Shown here in pieces: positions 23,917 to 33,282 of a stretch of 64,000 nucleotides of DNA; the stretch's first letter is position 1, and each line of letters begins with the position of its first letter. Source of the stretch: Methanosphaera sp. (GTDB lineage Archaea > Methanobacteriota > Methanobacteria > Methanobacteriales > Methanobacteriaceae); NCBI RefSeq assembly GCF_022768985.1, contig NZ_JALEKL010000015.1:29154-93153 (forward strand), in the 5' to 3' direction. Position numbers and translations under genes: made by a program. Below the pieces are notes generated by a model. The model ran no database searches. It saw nothing but the letters and a program-made list of their open reading frames with translations, and was not told the DNA's origin.

Positions 23917-25149
23917 ATGAATTTCAAAGATAAAAACGTACTAATTACAGGAATAAGTGGGTTTGTTGGAGCATACCTTGCAGAAAGACTAGTAAATGAA
24001 GGCAGTAATGTTTATGGTATAATTAGAAGAAGAAGTGATGGACAAACACCAGCAAATATTAAAAATCATGAACTTGAAGATAAAATCACACCAATAACAG
24101 GAAATCTTAAAGACATAACATCAATAGCAAATGCAATAGATGAAGCACAACCAGATTATGTATTCCATCTTGCAGCACAATCATTTGTACCACAATCATT
24201 TGACAATCCTGCAGATACAGAACAAAACAATTCAATGGGAACAAGTAATCTTCTTGAAGCAATGAGAATGAAAGATTCAGATGCACGTATGATCTTTGCA
24301 GGTTCATCAGAAGAATATGGTCTTGTAATATCATCAAAACAACAATATGACCATGTAATAGGACAGTATGGAACAATCTTCCCAGATCTTAAGGAAGGTC
24401 AAACAAATGAATTACCAATATCTGAAACAAATCCTCTAAGACCAATGAGTCCTTATGCAGTTTCAAAAGTATATGGAGACTTCCTAACACGTAACTACTA
24501 CCACTCCTATGGACTTGACACAGTAGTATCAAGAGCATTTAACCATGAAGGTGCAGGACGTGGAAAAATGTTTGTAACATCAGTTGTTACAAATCAAGTA
24601 ATGCAACTTAAAATGGGATTATGTGACAAAATCACAATAGGAAATGTAAATGCATTCAGAGACTGGACACATGTAAATGACATAGTAGATGGATATCTCA
24701 CACTTGCAACAAAAGCAAACAGTGGAGATGTATACAACCAGGGATCAATGAGAACAAACTCAATATTAAGCTATATTCTTTTAAGCTTACAAGAAGCAGG
24801 ATATAATGTTGAGGAAATTTCCACATTTAATGGAGATAAAAAAATTACAGATCCAGCTGCAATTAACAACGATAAATACTATGGTGTAGCATTTGATAAA
24901 ACAAAAGTAGATTCAATGCTTCTTGATGGTGAAGTTGAATATACAATAGAAGATAAAGGAATTATTGTAAAAACAGATAAAGAAGATGTAAAAGTTGAAT
25001 TTAATGCAGCAAGATTCAGACCAGCTGAAGTACCAATTCTCTTTTCAAATACAGAAAAAATACAAAAACTTGGTGTTCAACCAAAACATACTGTATCTGA
25101 CATAATTAAAGATCAACTAAACTTCTTCATTGACAAAGAAAACCAGTAG
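23917..25149 (+). CDS. NAD(P)-dependent sugar epimerase/dehydratase (extended SDR)
   Basis: A 410-residue GDP-mannose 4,6-dehydratase-like SDR. It has TGISGFVGAYLA at the cofactor loop, HLAAQSFV, GSSEEYG and SPYAVSKVYGD with the Tyr/Lys pair, then RAFNHEGAGRG typical of the GMD/UDP-sugar group. It is about 70 residues longer than usual: the extra sequence lies in the substrate domain (about residues 290-360, including an Asp/Glu/Lys-rich stretch EYTIEDKGIIVKTDKEDVKVEF). It probably makes a modified nucleotide sugar for the neighbouring glycosyltransferases. A clear hairpin terminator follows at 25156, so it is transcribed separately from the GT4 gene. Confidence 0.85.
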   Translation: MNFKDKNVLITGISGFVGAYLAERLVNEGSNVYGIIRRRSDGQTPANIKNHELEDKITPITGNLKDITSIANAIDEAQPDYVFHLAAQSFVPQSFDNPADTEQNNSMGTSNLLEAMRMKDSDARMIFAGSSEEYGLVISSKQQYDHVIGQYGTIFPDLKEGQTNELPISETNPLRPMSPYAVSKVYGDFLTRNYYHSYGLDTVVSRAFNHEGAGRGKMFVTSVVTNQVMQLKMGLCDKITIGNVNAFRDWTHVNDIVDGYLTLATKANSGDVYNQGSMRTNSILSYILLSLQEAGYNVEEISTFNGDKKITDPAAINNDKYYGVAFDKTKVDSMLLDGEVEYTIEDKGIIVKTDKEDVKVEFNAARFRPAEVPILFSNTEKIQKLGVQPKHTVSDIIKDQLNFFIDKENQ

Positions 25150-25155
25150 AAAAAA

Positions 25156-25200
25156 AGTGGTGATGAATTAATTTAACATCACACACTACTATTTTTTTTT
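25156..25200 (+). terminator. Intrinsic-type terminator after the epimerase gene
   Basis: AGTGGTGATG (25156-25165) pairs with CATCAC-A-CACT (25177-25187) to give a 10-bp stem with one bulged A and an 11-base loop. Four bases later comes T9. It begins 7 bases after the stop codon. This is unusually bacteria-like for an archaeal 3' end. Confidence 0.7.
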
Positions 25201-25302
25201 AATAACTAAAAACTCATTTTTTTTACTATTTTTTATTATTTTTTATTCAATTTTTTTTATTTTATAGTAGAAATTAAATTTAGAGCATAGGAGTGAAGCA
25301 TA

Positions 25303-26421
25303 ATGAATATCTGCATTGTAACTGAATACTTTCCACAGTCAAAAGATCTTGAAATTAAAGGTGGAGTAGAAGTATGTGCATTTAATGAAGCATCAGAACT
25401 ATCAAAATATAATAATATTACAGTTATCACATCAAAAGAAACAGATAAAGATGACTTCTACATAGATGATATACACATTATATGTTGTGGAAGTAAAAGA
25501 GGATATACACAGAAAGGCTCATTTATTAAAAGATTAGACTTTATGTATCAAGCATATAAAAAGCTACTAACACTAGATGATATTGATATGATAATAGGAT
25601 ATAACTTCATAACATATCCTGTTGCATGGAAAGCATCACGTAAACTCGATACAAAAATTGCAGCCAGATATCATGATGTATGGATAGGACGATGGATTGA
25701 TACAATAGGAATAACAGGAATATTTGGAGAAGTAATGGAGAGATACTTCCTAAGACAAGATGTTGACTTAATACTTCCAGTATCAGACTATACAAAAGAT
25801 AACTTGAAAAAGTATGTTGATGAGAGAAAACTTAAAACTGTACATAACATAGTAGATTTTCCAATTGTAAAATCAGATCCATATGATGCACCTACAATAA
25901 GCTGTGTTGCACGACTTGTTGAATATAAAAGAGTTGAAGACTTAATTCGTGCAGTAGCTATAATTAAAGATACAATTCCTAATATTCAATGTAAAATTAT
26001 AGGTACAGGACCACAGGATTCATATCTTAAAGATTTAACACAAAAACTAGAACTAACAGGTAACATAGAATTTCTTGGATTTGTTGAAAAACATGATGAT
26101 GTAATGTGTGTTGTAAATTCATCAGATGTATTTGTACTACCAAGTATAGTTGAAGGATTTGGAATTGTAATAGTTGAAGCATTATCACTCAGAACACCAT
26201 TTGTTGCAGCAGAAATTCCACCAGTAGTTGAGGCAAGTGGACGAAAAGGTGGTTTGTTTTATGAACCTAAAAACTATAAACAATTAGCTGAATGTATTCT
26301 TAAATTATTATCAGATAAAGAACTATACAATAAACTTCAAGATGAAGGATATATTCAATCAAAAAATTATTCAAAAAAAGCTATTGGACTTAAATTAAAT
26401 GAGATATTTAACAATCTCTAA
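25303..26421 (+). CDS. Family 4 glycosyltransferase
   Basis: 372 residues with the GT-B fold. N-terminal IVTEYFPQSKDLEIKGGVEVCAFN matches the acceptor domain of GT4 enzymes; the C-terminal half has CVARLVEYKRVEDLI, KIIGTGPQDSYL and the EX7E-like donor motif EGFGIVIVEALS. It should add a hexose from a nucleotide sugar to a lipid-linked or surface glycan. It follows the epimerase (separated by a terminator) and is upstream of a convergent second epimerase. GGAGTGA eight bases before ATG supports the start. Confidence 0.88.
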   Translation: MNICIVTEYFPQSKDLEIKGGVEVCAFNEASELSKYNNITVITSKETDKDDFYIDDIHIICCGSKRGYTQKGSFIKRLDFMYQAYKKLLTLDDIDMIIGYNFITYPVAWKASRKLDTKIAARYHDVWIGRWIDTIGITGIFGEVMERYFLRQDVDLILPVSDYTKDNLKKYVDERKLKTVHNIVDFPIVKSDPYDAPTISCVARLVEYKRVEDLIRAVAIIKDTIPNIQCKIIGTGPQDSYLKDLTQKLELTGNIEFLGFVEKHDDVMCVVNSSDVFVLPSIVEGFGIVIVEALSLRTPFVAAEIPPVVEASGRKGGLFYEPKNYKQLAECILKLLSDKELYNKLQDEGYIQSKNYSKKAIGLKLNEIFNNL

Positions 26422-26486
26422 AAAAAAGATTAGTTAGTAATGTATATTTTTATAAAGGTTATAATTTCAAAAAAAGGAATTATGAA

Positions 26487-26510
26487 TTGTAGAAATAATA
26501 CAATCTACAA
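26487..26510. terminator. Small inverted repeat between convergent genes
   Basis: TTGTAG (26487-26492) and CTACAA (26505-26510) form a 6-bp stem with a 12-base loop between the GT4 gene and the convergent epimerase, with T/C-rich sequence (TTTTCCCTTT) after it on the plus strand. Weak terminator candidate. Confidence 0.35.
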
Positions 26511-26565
26511 ATTAAACATCTACTTTTCCCTTTCTATTTTTTTGTTGTATTAAATTTAAATGGTC

Positions 26566-27513
26566 TTATTCATCATCAAGACGATAATACCATTTCATCC
26601 ATTCTGCAGTCTTTTTAATACCTTCTTCAGGTTTTACTTTAGGATCATGTTTAAGATCACGTATAGATTTTGAAAAGTCTATAGTTTTAACTTTTGTTGT
26701 GAAAGCTTCAGCTTCCTCATATGTTACAAGAGAATCATCACGACCTGTTGCCTTTAAAACAAGATCAGAATAATCCTTAATATCCATTTCCCATTCCTGA
26801 TTTCCACCAATATTGTATGCTTCACCAGGTATGAAGTTGTCAACTATGTTTGCAAATGTTGTTGCTGTATCTCCAACATAGTCAATAATTCTTTTATGTC
26901 CTTTATATACAGTGTATGGTTTGTTATGAAGAGCAAGATATGTGAATTTAGGAATAAAACCACGATATGGTGTGTATTTTTCACCAGGTCCATAACAATT
27001 TACAGGTCTTACACGTACAGTTTCAGTTCCATACATTTTCTCTGAATTCATACACATAAGCTCACCATCCCATTTACTTATTGCATAATCATTCATCTGG
27101 TATGTATCACGAATTGGATTGTTTTCCATAACATCTTCTGACATTATACCATCATAGTCACCATAAACTTCAGCAGATGAAAAGAATATCATACGAAACT
27201 TATTTTTTTCCTGTAATCTTATCATATTTTTTGTACCTATAACATTTGTCTGCCATAGATTTTCATAATATGCTTCACCATTCCAACGACCATACTCAGC
27301 AGCAAGGTGATATACATAGTCAAAGTCACCATACTCTTCAAATGTACGTTCAAGTTGTCTGTATGATCTTACATCAGTTCTTACATAATCTTCAAGATCA
27401 TTATTTAATAAGTCTGCTGCTATAACTTCATGTCCTCTACTTCTTAATTCCTTAACAAGATTTTGTCCAATAAATCCTGATCCACCTGTTACTAAAATTC
27501 GATTAGTTTCCAT
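26566..27513 (-). CDS. NAD-dependent epimerase/dehydratase (extended SDR)
   Basis: 315 residues. The cofactor motif is TGGSGFIGQNL, followed by YHLAAEYGRWNGE, FFSSAEVYGDY and NDYAISKWDGE with the catalytic Tyr/Lys, then RPVNCYGPGE and YNIGGNQEWEM. It belongs to the UDP-glucose 4-epimerase/dTDP-sugar branch; the precise sugar is unknown. It converges with the GT4 gene and forms part of the 22.8-27.5 kb surface-sugar group. No strong Shine-Dalgarno (AAGGGTAATAAT before ATG), length as in the family. Confidence 0.87.
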   Translation of the reverse strand: METNRILVTGGSGFIGQNLVKELRSRGHEVIAADLLNNDLEDYVRTDVRSYRQLERTFEEYGDFDYVYHLAAEYGRWNGEAYYENLWQTNVIGTKNMIRLQEKNKFRMIFFSSAEVYGDYDGIMSEDVMENNPIRDTYQMNDYAISKWDGELMCMNSEKMYGTETVRVRPVNCYGPGEKYTPYRGFIPKFTYLALHNKPYTVYKGHKRIIDYVGDTATTFANIVDNFIPGEAYNIGGNQEWEMDIKDYSDLVLKATGRDDSLVTYEEAEAFTTKVKTIDFSKSIRDLKHDPKVKPEEGIKKTAEWMKWYYRLDDE

Positions 27514-27658
27514 ATTATTACCCTTATATTACTATATAAAAATTATATATTTTGTAGTATTAATATTATATGTAGAATAAAAATACAAAAAAACAAAGAA
27601 AATCATGAAATAAACTAAAATAATTAAAAATAAATTAAATAGGAGTGAAAAAAAGTTA

Positions 27659-28495
27659 ATGTTTACAATAGGAGCACACTTATCAATAAATAAAGGATAT
27701 GAACATATTGCAAATGAAGCATTAAGTATTAATGCAAATACATTCCAGTTTTTTACAAGAAGTCCAAGAGGAGGTCAGGCAAAACCTCTTAATATGGCAG
27801 ATGTAGTAGCACTTGCTGGTGTAATGGATGAAGGAGAAATTCCTGTAATACTTGCACATGCACCATATATTATAAATCTTGCATCAAAATCAGAAAAAAC
27901 ACGCCAAAATTCATTTGAAATATTTGAAGATGACTTAAAAAGACTTGATCAACTACCAAATAACATGTATAACTTCCACCCTGGAAGTCATGTAAAACAA
28001 GGAGTAGAAAAGGGTATTGAGTTAATTGTCAAATCATTAAATAAACTTATACGTGATGATATGAAGACAACAATTCTTCTTGAAACAATGGCAGGAAAAG
28101 GAACAGAAATAGGAAGAAAATTTGAGGAATTACAGTCAATCATATCAAAAGTTGAAAATACAGAAAATCTAGGTGTATGTATAGATACATGTCACATCTA
28201 TGATGCAGGATATGATATTGTAAATAATCTTGATGGTGTAATTGATGAATTTGACTCAATTATAGGACTTGACAGACTTAAAGCAATCCATCTTAACGAT
28301 AGTATCTATGGACTTGAAAGTCATAAGGATCGTCATGCAAGAATTGGTGAAGGTAAAATTGGACTTGATGCAATTGTTGATATTATAAATCATAAAAAAC
28401 TCAGAGATCTTCCATTTTATCTTGAAACACCAAATGATACTATCTATGGATATAAAGAGGAAATTGATAATTTAAGAAGTTTATATAAAAACTAG
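27659..28495 (+). CDS. nfo: Endonuclease IV (AP endonuclease)
   Basis: 278 residues, TIM-barrel metal enzyme that cleaves 5' of abasic sites in base excision repair. Signature motifs are GAHLSINKGY at the N-terminus, HAPYIINLAS, NFHPGSH, LETMAGKGTEIG, CIDTCHIYDAGYD, IHLNDS and HKDRHARIGEGKIG, giving the set of zinc ligands. GGAGTGA precedes the ATG. The next gene begins about 20 bases after the stop, so they are probably co-transcribed. Confidence 0.95.
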   Translation: MFTIGAHLSINKGYEHIANEALSINANTFQFFTRSPRGGQAKPLNMADVVALAGVMDEGEIPVILAHAPYIINLASKSEKTRQNSFEIFEDDLKRLDQLPNNMYNFHPGSHVKQGVEKGIELIVKSLNKLIRDDMKTTILLETMAGKGTEIGRKFEELQSIISKVENTENLGVCIDTCHIYDAGYDIVNNLDGVIDEFDSIIGLDRLKAIHLNDSIYGLESHKDRHARIGEGKIGLDAIVDIINHKKLRDLPFYLETPNDTIYGYKEEIDNLRSLYKN

Positions 28496-28503
28496 ATAAA
28501 ATA

Positions 28504-28518
28504 GGAGGCATTAAAATT
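28504..28518 (+). promoter_or_regulatory. Ribosome binding site pointing to an ATT start codon
   Basis: GGAGG at 28504-28508 is one of the strongest ribosome sites in the window, but no ATG, GTG or TTG follows in any useful position. The in-frame ATT at 28516-28518 lies seven bases after it. The first conventional start in the frame is ATG 28600, 90 bases away, and would delete a conserved-looking N-terminus. Confidence 0.6.
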
Positions 28519-29163
28519 ACACTAACTAGTGAATTTGAAGAATATGCAAAATCATTAGGCGTAGATAAGATAGCATATACAAGAATTGATCCTGAATATA
28601 TGACTGATGAAATGTATCCAAATACAATTGTTGGCATAATAAAGATGGATGATGAACTTCTTGGAGTTGAACCAGATCGTAGTTTAAAACAGAAATATAA
28701 ACAGTTATATGTTGTATTAACAGACTTAATGGTTAAGTTGTGTGATTTTATAGAAGATCATGGATATCATACATATATGATTGATCAACTAGATCGTAGA
28801 ATAAACTTCTCAGTTGTTGCACAAAAGGCAATAATGGGATATATTGGAAATAATAAGCTTCTAATTACAGAAGATGTAGGGGCAGGACATAAAATTCTAT
28901 TAATTACAACAGATATGCCATTGCCAAATTGTGATGAAACAATTGATGAAATTAAAAATAATGTTACATCAACATGTAAGATGTGTTTTAGATGTGTTAA
29001 AAGCTGTCCTGATAATGCATTATATGTTAAAGATGATAAGATATACTTTGATAAAAACAGATGTATCGGGTATACTCATGGATGTACATACTGTATAGTT
29101 AACTGTCCATTCCAGATGGCAGCAGAAGTTAAAAAATTAGCACAACAAAAACTTGAAGCATAA
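28516..29163 (+). CDS. Two-cluster ferredoxin-type iron-sulfur protein, probable ATT start
   Basis: About 215 residues from ATT 28516 (187 from ATG 28600). The N-terminus LTSEFEEYAKSLGVDKIAYTRI looks like the start of epoxyqueuosine-reductase-like/iron-sulfur proteins (EYAKSLGADKVG in many relatives), so the upstream region is likely translated. The C-terminus has two 4Fe-4S motifs: CKMCFRCVKSCP and CIGYTHGCTYCIVNCP. The middle is an alpha/beta domain with an EDVGAGHKILLIT strand. Redox role is likely; substrate unknown. It follows nfo after 20 bases. The 3' flank has a run of nine Gs right after the stop. Confidence 0.8.
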   Translation: MTLTSEFEEYAKSLGVDKIAYTRIDPEYMTDEMYPNTIVGIIKMDDELLGVEPDRSLKQKYKQLYVVLTDLMVKLCDFIEDHGYHTYMIDQLDRRINFSVVAQKAIMGYIGNNKLLITEDVGAGHKILLITTDMPLPNCDETIDEIKNNVTSTCKMCFRCVKSCPDNALYVKDDKIYFDKNRCIGYTHGCTYCIVNCPFQMAAEVKKLAQQKLEA

Positions 29164-29196
29164 ATTGGGGGGGGGAATTATATTTTTTCTCCAATT
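29163..29196 (+). terminator. Hairpin with G9 run after the ferredoxin gene
   Basis: AATTGGGG (29163-29170) can pair with CTCCAATT (29189-29196) including one G-U pair. The loop holds the rest of a nine-G run (29167-29175) and T6. A run of nine Gs is exceptional in a genome this A+T-rich. It may terminate transcription or be a slippage-prone site. Confidence 0.4.
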
Positions 29197-29302
29197 ATTC
29201 TATTTTTTTTAAATAATTTTTACTAATTTTTTTCTATATATAAATTTTATTTTTTCAAAAAAAGAAAGAATTTAGGGGGTGTTGAATTATACTCTTTTTT
29301 TT

Positions 29303-30904
29303 CTAGTTTTTCTTAGATGGCATTGGAATATGCATATTTTCAACATCAATTTTAAAGATGTGTGGTTGTCTTTTTTTTATTGCAATTTCAACTTTTTCAT
29401 TTAACTCATCAATTGATTTAATATCATCAGCTTCTATGTTGTATGCTTCAGCAATCTTTAAAAAGTCAGGGTTATAGTCTAGTTCTACTTCATAGTTTTC
29501 ATAGTTTGCCATATCCTGCCATTGTTTTATTATTCCCAGATAACTATTATTTATTAAAAATATTATTATTGGAAGTTTATATTTACTTATTACTGCAAGT
29601 TCTTCCATTGTCATCTGCATTGCACCATCACCTACAGCTGCAAATATCACATCATCTGTTGCAAATGCAGCCCCTATACTTGCTGGTATTGAATATCCCA
29701 TTGGTCCAAATCCTCCAGGAAATAGGAGTTGGGAGTGTTTTGATAGTTTTGTATACATTGTAAAGTATGTGGTTGTAGTTCCTGCATCTAGTGTTATTGT
29801 TGTATTTTCATCAGCTTTTTGGATTATATTTCGTATTACAACTTCAGGGTTGAGTTTTTCAGTATCAGCAAATGTTGTTTTTTGTTTGTTTTCATCTACT
29901 TTTGCTATTTTTTGAATCCATTCACATGGTGCTTTGTGTACATTTTTATTGTTTAATTCAATGAGTACTTCTTTTATGTTGTATTGGTAGAATTGTTCAC
30001 ATCTTTTATGGTCTTTGTTTGTATTTATTTGTATTATGTTGTCTGTTTTTATTGTTGATGTTGTTCTCTCTGATAGTTTACATCCCATTGCAATTATTAG
30101 ATCTGCATTTTCTGATGCCATGTCTGATTTTTTTGTTCCCCTGTTTCCTATCATTCCAAGGTTTCTTGGATCATCTTCTGGTATTATTCCTCGTCCATGG
30201 AATGTTGTTGTTATTGGTATGTTTGTTTTATCTATAAATTCATTTAACTGAGCAATTGCATCTGCATAAATAATACCAGAACCTACAATTATTAATGGTC
30301 TTTTTGATGTATTTATCTGTTTAATAATTCCATTAATATCACTTGGTTGTGGTTGTTTTATTTTTCTACTTTTAATAATCTTGTGATCAACATTACGTCC
30401 CATAAATTGAACATTTTTTGATACATTTATATGAAATGGTCCTGTAATACCAGCCTCTTTATATGCAAATATTTCATCAATACTATTTTGTAACTTCTCA
30501 GGAGAATTACACTGATATGACTTAACAGTAATAGGATTAAAAACACCATTAATATCAATATCCTGGAATGCATCCTGACCTTTAATATCAGATGCAACAT
30601 CACCTGTAAGAACAATGAGTGGAACACTATCTTTATATGCAGCAGCAAGACCCATAGTAAGATTCATAGCACCAGGACCTGCTGTTGCAAGACAAACACC
30701 ATAATTACCAGTAACTCTTGCATAAGCATCAGCTGCATGAATTGCTGCCTGTTCATGACGCATAAGAATATGTTTAATCTTAGATTTACGAAGTGCTTCA
30801 TAAATTCCAAGAACCTGTTCACCAGGATATCCAAAGACATATTCTACATCATTATCTTCAAGAGTTTGAATTAAATACTCTGCTTTATTTTCTATATTTT
30901 CCAT
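29303..30904 (-). CDS. Acetolactate synthase-like thiamine diphosphate enzyme
   Basis: 533 residues of the acetohydroxyacid synthase/pyruvate oxidase superfamily. N-terminal domain: VFGYPGEQVLGIYEAL and MRHEQAAIHAADAYAR with the ThDP glutamate; middle domain about 190-320; C-terminal ThDP motif GDGAMQMTMEELAVI ending in NN (FLINNSY). Slightly shorter than IlvB (about 560-600) and with GYPGEQ in place of GxPGG, so it may be a paralogue with another 2-oxoacid substrate; IlvB proper is the alternative. No small regulatory subunit gene is adjacent. It is 21 bp downstream of the dUTPase-like gene and probably in the same transcript. GGGAG lies six bases before ATG. Confidence 0.82.
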   Translation of the reverse strand: MENIENKAEYLIQTLEDNDVEYVFGYPGEQVLGIYEALRKSKIKHILMRHEQAAIHAADAYARVTGNYGVCLATAGPGAMNLTMGLAAAYKDSVPLIVLTGDVASDIKGQDAFQDIDINGVFNPITVKSYQCNSPEKLQNSIDEIFAYKEAGITGPFHINVSKNVQFMGRNVDHKIIKSRKIKQPQPSDINGIIKQINTSKRPLIIVGSGIIYADAIAQLNEFIDKTNIPITTTFHGRGIIPEDDPRNLGMIGNRGTKKSDMASENADLIIAMGCKLSERTTSTIKTDNIIQINTNKDHKRCEQFYQYNIKEVLIELNNKNVHKAPCEWIQKIAKVDENKQKTTFADTEKLNPEVVIRNIIQKADENTTITLDAGTTTTYFTMYTKLSKHSQLLFPGGFGPMGYSIPASIGAAFATDDVIFAAVGDGAMQMTMEELAVISKYKLPIIIFLINNSYLGIIKQWQDMANYENYEVELDYNPDFLKIAEAYNIEADDIKSIDELNEKVEIAIKKRQPHIFKIDVENMHIPMPSKKN

Positions 30905-30925
30905 GTAACTCTCCCATAAATTAAG

Positions 30926-31390
30926 TTATCGCTTCTCTTGATATGAACCTGAATATTGGCCAGATCCATCAACTTTAAATACAACAGCCTGAGCTATTCT
31001 TTCACCTTTTTTAAGCTTATAATCATATTCACCATTATTTACAACCATAAATTGAAGTGTACCATAAAATCCAGGATCTCCAACTGCTGTATGTACAGAT
31101 ATAAAAGAACGTAGAAGTGTAGATCTTGGAAGATATAACATTGTATATCCTACAGGGATTTGAATTTTACCTTCAATTGTAACACTATATGCACATTTAG
31201 ATTTTAGTGTATATACATCATCTTCATCACATTGTAGTTCTTCAATTTCTGGTAAGTTTTTAACATCATCAATTAATGAACCCTCAGATGTTTGCTTAAA
31301 TACTTTATCAACACGAAGATCAATACCTGATGGTTGTATTGTATCTTTAAATTCTGGGAATAATTTAATTAATTCTTCTTCACCTAACAT
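30926..31390 (-). CDS. dUTPase / dCTP deaminase-like protein
   Basis: 154 residues of the trimeric dUTPase superfamily. IQPSGIDLRVDKVF, the nucleotide-binding LPRSTLLRS, and AVGDPGFYGTLQF are recognisable. The dCTP deaminase version has a catalytic Glu in the strand after the GF(E/K)G turn (ITLEL); here that strand reads TLQFMVV, so deamination seems unlikely and dUTP diphosphatase is the better guess. Either role supplies dUMP for dTMP synthesis and keeps uracil out of DNA. AAGGAA nine bases before ATG. First gene of a pair with the acetolactate synthase-like gene. Confidence 0.8.
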   Translation of the reverse strand: MLGEEELIKLFPEFKDTIQPSGIDLRVDKVFKQTSEGSLIDDVKNLPEIEELQCDEDDVYTLKSKCAYSVTIEGKIQIPVGYTMLYLPRSTLLRSFISVHTAVGDPGFYGTLQFMVVNNGEYDYKLKKGERIAQAVVFKVDGSGQYSGSYQEKR

Positions 31391-31544
31391 AAAAAATATT
31401 TCCTTCTAAATTATTTTATTTTATTTTATTATATATCTAGTATTAATTATTTTTATCATTAATTTTATTTAATATTAATATTAAATCATATACATATAGT
31501 AACTTTTTATAAAAGTAATAAAATATAATGGGAGAATAACTATC

Positions 31545-32405
31545 GTGAAACCATTAAATGAATTAATAGGCCTATTTTTACGTGGACTTCTAATGGGTAC
31601 ATCAGATATTATGCCTGGAATATCAGGAGGAACAATAGCTCTTATCACAGGTATATATGACAGACTAATAGGTGCAATAAGTAATATTAAATTCAGATTT
31701 ATAAAACCCCTACTTAAGGGAGATATAGGTGGATTTAAAACTAAGCTACTAGAAGATATTGACTTTGAATTTTTCATACCACTAGGTCTTGGAATAGCAA
31801 TAGCAATGCTTTTAATGTCAGGTGTAATAACCTTCCTACTTAATGACTATGCAGCATTTACATATTCATTCTTTGCAGGATTAATACTTGCATCAATATT
31901 TATATTATACAATCAACTAGATGCATTTAATATAAAGGCAATTGCAATAACTGTAATATTTACAATACTATCATACATATTCATAGGATTAAATCCAGTA
32001 CAAGCATCACATACACTGCCAGTACTATTTATATCAGGATTTATAGGAATATGTGCAATGCTACTTCCAGGAGTTTCAGGATCATCACTACTTCTAATAC
32101 TTGGACAGTATGAATATGTAATAAATGCTGTACATAACCTTTCAATTGTAGAAATTGGAGTATTTGGAGTAGGTGCACTTGGAGGATTTATGGGAATGTC
32201 AAGAGTAATAAAATATTTACTCACAAACCATAAAGTAGCAACAGTAGCAGCACTAATTGGAATAATGCTAGGATCAATGAGAATACCATTTAGTAAAATT
32301 GTAGGAGTATCATTAATACCACTTCTTATATGTATAGCACTACTAATTGTTGCAATGATAATAGTATTAGCAATAGAATCAAAATCAAACAATAAACTAA
32401 TATAA
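31545..32405 (+). CDS. DUF368 (PopT/UptA-type) polyprenyl-phosphate translocase
   Basis: 286 residues, about eight membrane helices. Two inverted-repeat signatures are visible: RGLLMGTSDIMPGISGGTIALITGIYDRLI in the first half and GICAMLLPGVSGSSLLLILGQYEYVINAV in the second, each with the P-G-(I/V)-S-G motif. In bacteria this family returns undecaprenyl phosphate across the membrane; in an archaeon the substrate would be a polyprenyl or dolichyl phosphate used for pseudomurein or glycans. GTG start with GGGAG upstream. The methyltransferase gene follows after 31 bases. Direct role in archaea is inference. Confidence 0.88.
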   Translation: MKPLNELIGLFLRGLLMGTSDIMPGISGGTIALITGIYDRLIGAISNIKFRFIKPLLKGDIGGFKTKLLEDIDFEFFIPLGLGIAIAMLLMSGVITFLLNDYAAFTYSFFAGLILASIFILYNQLDAFNIKAIAITVIFTILSYIFIGLNPVQASHTLPVLFISGFIGICAMLLPGVSGSSLLLILGQYEYVINAVHNLSIVEIGVFGVGALGGFMGMSRVIKYLLTNHKVATVAALIGIMLGSMRIPFSKIVGVSLIPLLICIALLIVAMIIVLAIESKSNNKLI

Positions 32406-32436
32406 AAAATAATAATAAATAATTAAGATGATATGA

Positions 32437-33114
32437 ATGGCAAATTTAAAACAACACTTTAATAATGCAGCAGAAGAATATGATTCACAGATAAATAAAA
32501 CTGTACTATGTTATGATGACATGTTAGATGCATTAGTTAATGCAATACCAGATGAAAAAGAAAATCCAAGAATACTTGATCTTGGATGTGGAACAGGTAA
32601 TGTATCACTAAGAATTCTTGAAAAATTTCCAAATGCAAAAATAACATGTTTTGATATATCAGATAAAATGATAGAACATGCAAAAGAAAAACTTCAAGAC
32701 TATGATGTAGAATTTGTAATAGGTGATTTTACAATAATTGACATTATAGATAAATACGATGTAATAGTATCATCACTAGCACTTCATCACATAAAAACAG
32801 ATGATGAGAAAAAACACATGTATCATCACATCTATGAAGCATTAGATGAAGGTGGAGTATTCTATAATGCAGATGTAATAAAAGCAAACAGCAACTACAA
32901 TGCAAAACTAAATCATAAAATAGAAAATGAGTACATGCAATCAAAACAACTTCCAGAAGATGAAATGCAAAACTATCATGATAAAAGAGATGATAATGAT
33001 CATCCAGCAACACTCATGACACACCTTAGACTACTCCAAGAGGTAGGATTTAAGGAAATTGATGTAATATGGAAGTACTACTCAAATGCAGTATATGGAG
33101 CAGCAAAAAAATAA
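32437..33114 (+). CDS. Class I SAM-dependent methyltransferase
   Basis: 225 residues. N-terminal HFNNAAEEYDS (UbiE/BioC-like), motif I ILDLGCGTGNVSLRIL, motif II ITCFDISDKMIEHAKEKL, then VEFVIGDFT and VSSLALHHIKTDDEK. The C-terminal cap is charged and helical. Substrate not inferable; small molecule likely. It is likely in an operon with the DUF368 gene. A GATGAT site precedes ATG. The 3' flank TTAACCACCTTC then T7 is the plus-strand version of the motif noted after many minus-strand genes. Confidence 0.88.
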   Translation: MANLKQHFNNAAEEYDSQINKTVLCYDDMLDALVNAIPDEKENPRILDLGCGTGNVSLRILEKFPNAKITCFDISDKMIEHAKEKLQDYDVEFVIGDFTIIDIIDKYDVIVSSLALHHIKTDDEKKHMYHHIYEALDEGGVFYNADVIKANSNYNAKLNHKIENEYMQSKQLPEDEMQNYHDKRDDNDHPATLMTHLRLLQEVGFKEIDVIWKYYSNAVYGAAKK

Positions 33115-33282
33115 TTAACCACCTTCTTCTTTTTTTCTAATTTTAATTTTTTAAATAATAAATAAAATTTAATATAATTTACTCAAATTTTAAAAAAATA
33201 GATCTCTCTAAAATCATATAAAAAAAAATAAAATGTGAAAAGGGGTTTATGTGGGGATTATTGTTTATAGTTTCCTTTTTAT

